DNA of 5,991 nt from contig JACQFO010000011.1 in NCBI GenBank assembly GCA_016200025.1, positions 1 through 5,991 on the forward strand, written 5' to 3'. Below the pieces are notes generated by a model. It was not told the origin of the DNA. It worked only from the letters and a program-made list of their open reading frames with translations, and searched no databases. Below, piece after piece: positions 1-5,372 of the stretch (its first letter is position 1; each line of letters opens with the position of its first letter). Origin of the DNA: Nitrososphaerota archaeon. GTDB taxonomy: Archaea > Thermoproteota > Nitrososphaeria > Nitrososphaerales > Gagatemarchaeaceae. The position numbers and the translations under genes were made by a program.

Positions 1-524
1 ATTCCCTTCCCGGGAGGGAAGACCCTCATGTTGACGAAGGAAGACTGAGCCCACTTCAGGAGTGCGTACCTCTCTGAATTGCGCTCGTACTCCTTCTCCA
101 GGTTCACTGAGAACGCCATGCCGTTCCCCCAGGCGTCGACCTGTATGGAGTGATCGATGACGAGGTCCACCGGGACCCTCGAGTTGACCCTCTTGAGGTC
201 CATTCCCGCGAGCTTCGCAGCGTCGCGCATTGCCGCTAGGTCCACTATCAGTGGAACGCCCGTGTAGTCCTGGAGCAGGACCCTGTAGGGCATGAAGGAG
301 GTCTCTTGCCCGGCCGAGGAAGGCCACTTCGCCAGCGCATGCGCAGCCTCCAGGGCGCCTGAGACGCTGGGAGAGTGACGCGCTGCGTTTTCCAACAGCA
401 CGCGGACGGAATAGGGGAGGGCCTCGATGTCGTAGCCCATTGCGTTCAGCTTAGTGATGTTGAAGGCCGTGGCGAGACCAGAGGGCGTCTCTATCCTTTC
501 CTTGAGCGAATCTAGGCCTTCCAA
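1..524 (-). CDS. acnA: Aconitate hydratase (AcnA/IRP type), N-terminal part, cut by the window edge
   Basis: This is the first 174 codons of an aconitase, the cytosolic [4Fe-4S] enzyme that interconverts citrate and isocitrate in the TCA cycle. The reading frame is open to the left edge. Recognisable AcnA/IRP motifs appear in order: LPYSVRVLLEN (residues 36-46), LQDYTGVPLIVDLAAMRDA (84-102), VPVDLVIDHSIQVD (117-130), which holds the conserved Asp-His active-site pair (D124, H125), and ERYALLKWAQ (151-160) followed by FVNMRVFPPGKG (163-174). The cluster-binding cysteines would lie beyond the edge. The chosen start is TTG at 524-522; no ATG or GTG lies between it and the end of the upstream exporter gene, and the residues after it (KERIETPSG) fit the family's N-terminus. 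The next in-frame ATG is residue 29 and would cut into the conserved region. An in-frame GTG further upstream, inside the exporter, is less likely. The gap to the exporter stop is 7 bases, so co-transcription is likely. Family assignment is very secure; the start is less so. Confidence 0.93.
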   Translation of the reverse strand, partial: MEGLDSLKERIETPSGLATAFNITKLNAMGYDIEALPYSVRVLLENAARHSPSVSGALEAAHALAKWPSSAGQETSFMPYRVLLQDYTGVPLIVDLAAMRDAAKLAGMDLKRVNSRVPVDLVIDHSIQVDAWGNGMAFSVNLEKEYERNSERYALLKWAQSSFVNMRVFPPGKG

Positions 525-531
525 ACTGGAA

Positions 532-2007
532 CTACTCTGGGGACGCGACCTCCGTCCCCGTATTTGAACCTGAAAGGCCAGAAGCCCCGGGGACGACGCG
601 GACCCGGGGACCACGGAGGACCGAAGGAATGATTGCGAGGGCGTTGACAACAGCCAAGATCCTGTACACGCCGTCGAGCCCGTTCGAGAAGGCGATGAGC
701 ACTGGGGATGGGACCGGGCCTTGGCCCTCGGAGGAGAGCACGGCCGTGACCTGGGAGTAGGGAAGGAAGAGGGCAAGGGAGATGATGACGATGTTGAAGC
801 TGACCGTGAATCCGACGTTGAAGACCGTGGCGCGGAGGCCCGAAGCGACTCCCCTTCTTTCGGGAGGGACCGAGCCCATTATCGAGCTCATGTTAGGGGA
901 GACGAAGAGGCCCATCCCGGCGCCACCCAAAACGAGGTAGACGGCGAGCGTCGAGTAGGGCGTGTAGGGGCCGATGGTCGAGAAAAGCGCGAGCGAAGTG
1001 CTGATGGTGGCGAGGCCCAGGGCGGTGAATCGGATGGGCCCGAACCTGTCTGAAAGCCTGCCGCTGAGGGGGCCGACGAGAAGGAACGCGATGTCGAAGG
1101 GGACGATGGAGAGGCCCGCCTGGACGGGCGAGAAGCCCTTGACCAGCTGGAGGTAGAGGCTGAGGAGGAGGATGGAGGCCCCCCAGGACATTGCGTTGAG
1201 GAAGAGGGCCGAGATTCCGCCCGCGTACTCCCTGATCTTCAGGAGGCCCAAGTCGAGCAGTGGGTGCGGGTGCCTTCTTTCGACATGTACGAAGGATATG
1301 ATGGCAGATGCAGCGACCGCCCCAAGGCCGGCGACTACGTATCCCTGCAATGTGCCATAGACCGCGAGGGTCAGCGTCAGCAGGAAGGCAGTGATGAAAG
1401 CCGTGAAGGTTGCGAACCCCAGCCAGTCCATGGGCGCGCCCCTGTCCCTCTGTCCGAGCTCTTTGAGCCGCCAGCGGGCCCAGAGGGTTCCGAAGATTCC
1501 CACTGGGATGTTGACGTAGAAGAGGAACCGCCAGTCCGCGAAGGTGAGGATTAGGCCGCTGAAGGTGAGCCCAAGCATGGAACCGGTTCGAAACGCGACT
1601 GAATTGATCCCCAGGGCCTTCCCGAGCTCGTTCGTTGGGAAAGCGTCGGTCACGATCGCGGCAGAGTTCGCGAAGAGGGCCGCGGATCCGAGGCCCTGGA
1701 AGAGCCTGGAAGCTATGAAAGCTTCGGGGGAGGTCGAAAGCGAGGTGAGGGCCGAACCCGCTGTGAAGGCGACGAAGCCGAGGGTGTAGACCTTGACCCT
1801 CCCGAAAATGTCGCTGATGCGGCCGATGAAGAGGAGGGCGATAGTGCTGCCGATGACGTAGGCTTGCGTGAACCAGATGGCTTGTTCGGCATCAGCGTGG
1901 AGGGCCGCGGCGAGGGTCGGAAGGCCGATGACGACGATGCGGCCGTCTATTCCGCTCATCAGGACCCCCACGGTTGTGACTGTTAGGACTGTCCACTTGT
2001 ACTCCAT
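532..2007 (-). CDS. DHA2-family (EmrB/QacA-type) MFS exporter, 14 transmembrane helices
   Basis: A 491-residue integral membrane transporter, the usual size for DHA2 proteins, which use the proton gradient to export drugs or organic ions. Motifs seen: a D1-like segment SGIDGRIVVIGLP (18-30), motif A GRISDIFGR (62-70), motif B RLFQGLGSAA (101-110), a degenerate motif C starting GSMLGL (142-147), WRFLFYVNIPVG (159-170), and second-half family segments GPLSGRLSDRFG (312-323), GGAGMGLFVSP (361-371) and RRGVASGLR (384-392). Hydrophobic segments run from about residue 6 to 462; the polar tail is short. The D1 segment has Arg23 where most homologues have an uncharged residue, and Arg140 precedes motif C; both may shape the binding cavity (inference). 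The ATG at 2007 is supported by GGAG 7 bases upstream. The aconitase gene follows after 7 bases. Substrate cannot be told from sequence; an organic acid is possible given the neighbour but unproven. Confidence 0.93.
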   Translation of the reverse strand: MEYKWTVLTVTTVGVLMSGIDGRIVVIGLPTLAAALHADAEQAIWFTQAYVIGSTIALLFIGRISDIFGRVKVYTLGFVAFTAGSALTSLSTSPEAFIASRLFQGLGSAALFANSAAIVTDAFPTNELGKALGINSVAFRTGSMLGLTFSGLILTFADWRFLFYVNIPVGIFGTLWARWRLKELGQRDRGAPMDWLGFATFTAFITAFLLTLTLAVYGTLQGYVVAGLGAVAASAIISFVHVERRHPHPLLDLGLLKIREYAGGISALFLNAMSWGASILLLSLYLQLVKGFSPVQAGLSIVPFDIAFLLVGPLSGRLSDRFGPIRFTALGLATISTSLALFSTIGPYTPYSTLAVYLVLGGAGMGLFVSPNMSSIMGSVPPERRGVASGLRATVFNVGFTVSFNIVIISLALFLPYSQVTAVLSSEGQGPVPSPVLIAFSNGLDGVYRILAVVNALAIIPSVLRGPRVRVVPGASGLSGSNTGTEVASPE

Positions 2008-2014
2008 GACGTAT

Positions 2015-2018
2015 CTCC
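2015..2018 (-). promoter_or_regulatory. Shine-Dalgarno site of the exporter gene
   Basis: On the minus strand the sequence reads CCGGAGATACGTC then ATG. GGAG is complementary to the usual 16S rRNA 3' end and lies 7 bases before the ATG at 2007, which supports that start. Confidence 0.6.
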
Positions 2019-2058
2019 GGTTTACCTTCTCACGGGCATTGGAGTAGGCGCGGAGGAC

Positions 2059-2070
2059 AAGTAAAGCCTT
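2059..2070 (-). promoter_or_regulatory. Possible archaeal TATA/BRE element for the exporter-aconitase unit
   Basis: The minus strand reads AAGGCTTTACTT. CTTTACTT could be a TATA box, preceded by a purine-rich BRE-like AAGG. Transcription would begin about 26 bases downstream near 2036, giving a leader of roughly 30 bases that contains the GGAG site. The match to a TATA consensus is imperfect; this is the best AT-rich candidate in the 109-base divergent intergenic region. Confidence 0.3.
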
Positions 2071-2080
2071 CCTTGTTTGG

Positions 2081-2092
2081 AAACTTCAATTA
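2081..2092 (+). promoter_or_regulatory. Possible TATA element for leaderless transcription of the YyaL-like gene
   Basis: AAACTTCAATTA contains an AT-rich core (TTCAATTA, 2085-2092) centred about 28 bases before the ATG at 2117, preceded by a purine run GGAAA that could serve as BRE. No Shine-Dalgarno sequence lies in front of the ATG, so a leaderless or nearly leaderless mRNA fits. The core is not a strong TATA box. Confidence 0.3.
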
Positions 2093-2116
2093 CTGTCGAC
2101 CTTCCGCATCGCCAAG

Positions 2117-4135
2117 ATGACGAATGGCAAGCCAAACAGACTGTTCAGCGAAAAGAGTCCGTACCTCCTCAAGCATGCCTTCAATCCCACCGATTGGTAC
2201 CCGTGGGGAGACGAGGCTCTGAAGAGGGCAAAGAACGATGGAAAGCCCATCTTTCTCAGCATAGGGTACTCGACGTGCCACTGGTGCGCAGTTATGGAGA
2301 GGGAGTCATTCGAGGATGCGTCGACAGCGGAATTTCTGAACAAGAACTTCATCCCCATAAAGGTCGACAGAGAGGAGCGCCCCGAGCTCGACGCCTACTA
2401 CATGAGGGCAGTGCAGGCGATGACCGGCGGTGGGGGATGGCCACTGAGCGTCTTCCTCACCCCGGATCTGAAGCCGTTCTACGGGGGGACCTACTTCCCG
2501 TCGGAACCCAGGTTCGGGATGCCGAGCTTCAAACAGGTCCTCGAGTTCGTGGCGAAGGTGTGGAAGGACAAGAGGGCTGAGATTGTGGAGAACGCAGCCG
2601 GAGTGGCGAAGGCGATCTCAGGCGACCTTGAGGGAAAGGCTCCGGTGGGTCTCTCCAAGGGGATGCTGGACGATGGATACGCGGCAATGGTGGGCTCTTT
2701 CGACCCTGAACACGGAGGGTTCGGAGGCTCGCCGAAGTTCCCTCTACCTCTCACCGGGTCGTTTCTGCTGCGGTATCACTTCAGGACGGGAAAAGAGCTC
2801 GCCCTGAGCAGCGTCGTGAAGACGCTCGATTCGATGATGGACGGAGGGATCAGGGACCACGTTGGCGGCGGGTTCCACAGGTATTCGACGGACAGGGTCT
2901 GGCTCGTCCCTCACTTTGAGAAGATGCTGTACGACAACGCCCTCCTGGCAAGGCTCTGCGGGGAGGCCTACCAGGTCACAGGGACGCCGGCCTACGCCAA
3001 GGTAGCCAGGGATACGCTCGGATGGATCGTCGGAGAGATGCGCGACCCGTCGGGAGGGTTCTACTCGGCCCAGGACGCTGACACGGAGGAGGGAGAAGGG
3101 ACGTATTACACATGGATGCCGTCCGAGACCATCGAGGCCCTGGGCGAGGCCGAGGGCGCGAAGTTCAACGCGTCTTTCGGGGTCACGAAGAACGGGAACT
3201 TTGAGGGCAGGACGATACTCCACAAAAGCCGCGGAGGGGCGCCGCTCGAAAGGGAGGTCGAGGAGGGTTGGATCAAGAAACTGTACAAGACGAGGGTCAA
3301 GAGGCCGAGGCCCGCGAATGACGAGAAGATACTCACATCCTGGAACGGGCTGGCCATCTCAGCCCTTGCGACCGTGGGCACCATCCTCGGGGAGCAAAGC
3401 TACGTGGACTTTGCGCGGGAGGCGGCGGAGTTCATCCTGGGTCAGAATGTGAAGGAAGGACGCCTCCTGAGACGGTCGGTGGGTGGAGAGGCGGCCCTTG
3501 ACGGCACCCTGGAGGACTACGCTTTCTTCGTGCAAGGGCTCCTCGACCTGTTCGAGGCGACAGCCGAGCCCAAGTGGCTCGAGGAATCCGTGCGCCTCAC
3601 CATGGTCATGAGAGAGAGCCTCGAGGACAAGGAAAACGGCGGGTTCTTCCTCGTGGAGGAGGCCCAGCCCGCGCGAATCAAGGAGGGGTACGACGGGCCC
3701 ACTCCGTCGGGCAACTCGGTGGCCGCCCACAACCTGGTTCGCCTCGCAGAGATGACCGGGGAAGAGGAGTTCAGGCGCTCAGCGGAGGCGACCCTCAAGT
3801 TCTATGGGCGAGAACTGGAGCAACAGCCGTCAGGGCACGCAAACCTGCTCGCCGCCCTGGACCTAGCGCTCAACGGAGTCAGGGAAATCGTGATCGTAGC
3901 CAATACGGCAAAGGGAGCGGGCGAGATGCGCGGGGAGGTGTTGAAGAGGTTCATGCCCAAGAAGGTCGTCGTGGTCGCCACCGCCGAATCCTACGTACCG
4001 CTGTCTCGGATGAGCGAGCTCCTGAAAGGGAGGAAACCTGGGCCTAAGGCGAGGGCCTACGTCTGCGAAAACTTCGCATGCAAGCTGCCCGCTGACAGCG
4101 TAGCGGCTCTCAGGGCCCAGCTCGAAGCGAAATAG
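2117..4135 (+). CDS. YyaL/SPATA20-family protein: thioredoxin-like DUF255 domain plus six-hairpin glycosidase-like domain
   Basis: A 672-residue soluble protein, full length for the family. No signal peptide is seen, so it should be cytosolic. The N-terminal thioredoxin-like domain (about 5-165) starts with NRLFSEKSPYLL (7-18) and NPTDWYPWG (23-31), and carries the putative redox motif C54-H-W-C57, KVDREERPELD (82-92) and GGGGWPLSVFLTPD (104-117). The rest resembles the (alpha/alpha)6 fold of N-acylglucosamine 2-epimerases: DHVGGGFHRYSTD (247-259), WLVPHFEKMLYDNALL (262-277), GGFYSAQDAD (313-322), EKILTSWNGL (403-412), LEDYAFFVQGLLDLFEA (465-481), GYDGPTPSGNS (524-534) and a terminal YVCENFACKLP (648-658). 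The family has no firmly established reaction; roles in thiol redox or sugar metabolism are guesses from fold. The common CHWCHVM motif here reads CHWCAVM, with Ala58 replacing the second His. The ATG matches the family N-terminus; no ribosome binding site precedes it. It diverges from the exporter gene. Confidence 0.95.
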   Translation: MTNGKPNRLFSEKSPYLLKHAFNPTDWYPWGDEALKRAKNDGKPIFLSIGYSTCHWCAVMERESFEDASTAEFLNKNFIPIKVDREERPELDAYYMRAVQAMTGGGGWPLSVFLTPDLKPFYGGTYFPSEPRFGMPSFKQVLEFVAKVWKDKRAEIVENAAGVAKAISGDLEGKAPVGLSKGMLDDGYAAMVGSFDPEHGGFGGSPKFPLPLTGSFLLRYHFRTGKELALSSVVKTLDSMMDGGIRDHVGGGFHRYSTDRVWLVPHFEKMLYDNALLARLCGEAYQVTGTPAYAKVARDTLGWIVGEMRDPSGGFYSAQDADTEEGEGTYYTWMPSETIEALGEAEGAKFNASFGVTKNGNFEGRTILHKSRGGAPLEREVEEGWIKKLYKTRVKRPRPANDEKILTSWNGLAISALATVGTILGEQSYVDFAREAAEFILGQNVKEGRLLRRSVGGEAALDGTLEDYAFFVQGLLDLFEATAEPKWLEESVRLTMVMRESLEDKENGGFFLVEEAQPARIKEGYDGPTPSGNSVAAHNLVRLAEMTGEEEFRRSAEATLKFYGRELEQQPSGHANLLAALDLALNGVREIVIVANTAKGAGEMRGEVLKRFMPKKVVVVATAESYVPLSRMSELLKGRKPGPKARAYVCENFACKLPADSVAALRAQLEAK

Positions 4136-4136
4136 G

Positions 4137-4142
4137 TTTTAA
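4137..4142 (+). promoter_or_regulatory. TATA box of the small charged protein gene, leaderless type
   Basis: TTTTAA, in the context AATAGGTTTTAACGG, is centred about 28 bases before the ATG at 4168, the spacing expected if transcription starts at the first coding base. The purine-rich GAAATAGG upstream could be the BRE and includes the stop codon of the preceding gene (TAG, 4133-4135). No convincing Shine-Dalgarno lies before the ATG. The same T-run might help end the upstream transcript, but it is only four bases long. Confidence 0.55.
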
Positions 4143-4167
4143 CGGCGGAACCGAGGGCAGCCCAATC

Positions 4168-4470
4168 ATGGGCGACGTCTGGGAGATACGAGGGGTCTTT
4201 GGAAATGAATATGCCTTGGAGCAGGCTGTCGAAGAGCTGAAAAAGCACAAGGGTTTCGAGTGGGTGGTCTTGGACAGACGGAACATCTCGGTGAGGTTTC
4301 CGAAGAGAGAAAAGGAGGCAGAAGAGGTCGTCAAGAGGGCCTTCGAGATAGCACACGGGTACGTGGAGTACGAAGCGAAGATGGGAGAATACGACAGGAT
4401 AAAGTCAGAAGAGAAAAGGAAGAAGCTAGAGAAGGAAGAGAAGAAGCGCAAGAAACAGGCGAAGCACTAA
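4168..4470 (+). CDS. Small, highly charged protein of unknown function with Lys/Glu-rich C-terminal helix
   Basis: A 100-residue protein I do not recognise. The first half (about 5-48) alternates hydrophobic strands and an amphipathic helix: IRGVF, then ALEQAVEELKKH, WVVLDRR and ISVRF, suggesting a small beta-alpha-beta-beta unit. Residues about 50-70 form a second helix (AEEVVKRAFEIAHGY). From residue 71 on, the chain is almost entirely Lys, Glu and Arg with heptad-like spacing, probably a long solvent-exposed helix or coiled coil that could bind nucleic acid or a partner (inference). There is no signal peptide or membrane segment, so it should be cytosolic. It follows the YyaL-like gene by 32 bases but seems to have its own TATA box. 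Its TAA stop interlocks with the TAG stop of the convergent USP gene. The minus-strand reading of this stretch is Ser/Phe-rich low-complexity sequence, the expected shadow of AAG/GAG codons, so the plus strand is the coding one. Confidence 0.75.
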   Translation: MGDVWEIRGVFGNEYALEQAVEELKKHKGFEWVVLDRRNISVRFPKREKEAEEVVKRAFEIAHGYVEYEAKMGEYDRIKSEEKRKKLEKEEKKRKKQAKH

Positions 4471-5372
4471 CCAGACGCAGACACGACCGAAGGGAGGGTG
4501 ACGATGACCACGCAGGGCGACTTGCTCACTATCTCGTATTCGTCCTTGGTAAGGAAGCTGTAGAAGCCGGTCTCGCGGCCGCTGAACATGACCAGCACGT
4601 CGATGCCCCTGTCCTTGACGTAGCGGGCCACGTCGCTGCCGACCTCCATCACTGGGAGGATCTTCGGGTTGATGAGCCGGCCGAGGGTCTTTATGGCCAG
4701 GCTCGTGAAGAGGGAGAAGGCCCGCTCTTCCTTTCGCAGTGACTGGGCCGTGTCGATTGCGTCGAGGGGGACGGTCGGAGGAAGCTCGATGATCTTGGCA
4801 GCTGTTATCTCCACGTCAGCGACGGAGGCCGAGGAAGTGAGCGCGGCCGCGATGATGTACGGGTCGGGATGCTGCTCCTTCAGAACAGGTACGAGTATCC
4901 GTTTGGGGTTCTTTGGGATTTGGACTCCCTCCTGGGGCGTCTCCACGAGCACGACGCGGGTAGGGGAGGTGCGCCCAACGTGGTCGGAGACCCTGCCGAA
5001 GAGCTCACGGAAGAGAGGCTCTCTGTGCGCGGACATCACGATGGCCTGGGCCTGCTTCGACTGGGCTGTGCCTACCAGGGCTTTGGCTATCTCTTCGACG
5101 CTCGGAGGCTGGGAGGAAGGGGTCACCTCGACGTATTCGTACTTCACTGAGAGCGCGGCGGCGAGCTCTGCGACGTCCTTCTTCATCCTCTCCTCGAAGT
5201 CATGGTCTTCCTCGCCTTCGAGCACGTGGGTGACATAGACCTTGGAGCCGGAGTACTCCGCGATGTAGAAGGCAATGAAGACGGCGTTCCATTCACGCGG
5301 CTGGTAGGCGAGAGGAAGGACGAGCGGAGCGTCGCTCCACGACCACTCTACGTTGGCCTCACTCTCACGCAT
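4467..5372 (-). CDS. Tandem universal stress protein (UspA-like), coupled to the amino acid permease
   Basis: A 301-residue cytosolic protein with two USP-like alpha/beta domains, about residues 16-145 and 156-294. Domain 1 opens with LVLPLAYQPREWNAVFIAFY (17-36), then SGSKVYVTHVLEG (41-53), and ends HVGRTSPTRVVLVE (131-144). Domain 2 opens with KRILVPVLKE (157-166) and ends SKSPCVVIVTLP (283-294). USP proteins bind ATP or act as regulatory modules. The usual nucleotide loop G-x2-G-x9-G-S/T is degenerate in both halves (SAHREPLFRELFGR at 114-127; SGRETG at 264-269 without the later Gly-Ser), so ATP binding is doubtful. The start is ATG at 5372, with GGAGGT 10 bases upstream and an 8-base overlap with the permease stop; a TTG at 5420 would extend it 16 residues without support. 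The overlap implies translational coupling. In other archaea and bacteria, USP domains can be fused to the C-terminus of APC permeases, so this protein probably serves the transporter. Confidence 0.88.
   Translation of the reverse strand: MRESEANVEWSWSDAPLVLPLAYQPREWNAVFIAFYIAEYSGSKVYVTHVLEGEEDHDFEERMKKDVAELAAALSVKYEYVEVTPSSQPPSVEEIAKALVGTAQSKQAQAIVMSAHREPLFRELFGRVSDHVGRTSPTRVVLVETPQEGVQIPKNPKRILVPVLKEQHPDPYIIAAALTSSASVADVEITAAKIIELPPTVPLDAIDTAQSLRKEERAFSLFTSLAIKTLGRLINPKILPVMEVGSDVARYVKDRGIDVLVMFSGRETGFYSFLTKDEYEIVSKSPCVVIVTLPSVVSASG

Noticed and set aside
2..20. Near-palindrome around CCCTTCCCGGGAGGG, possible terminator or operator
   Set aside because: It lies within the conserved aconitase codons for FPPGKG and is explained by Pro/Gly codons.
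721..1554. Several plus-strand open frames opposite the exporter gene (721-1053, 974-1156, 1172-1360, 1264-1554)
   Set aside because: Their translations are low-complexity, charged sequence without any family motif, and the minus strand carries a complete transporter with all motifs.
2077..2580. Plus-strand open frame of 167 codons overlapping the start of the YyaL-like gene
   Set aside because: Out of frame with a well-conserved protein; Arg/Gly/Glu-rich composition is typical of a shifted reading of high-GC coding DNA.
2744..3730. Minus-strand open frames (2744-3223, 3106-3384, 3359-3730) inside the YyaL-like gene
   Set aside because: Antisense shadows; no recognisable motif and no ribosome binding site.
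4057..4451. Minus-strand open frames opposite the small charged protein
   Set aside because: The Ser/Phe-rich translation is what antisense of Lys/Glu codons gives; the plus strand has the promoter and a globular-looking N-terminus.
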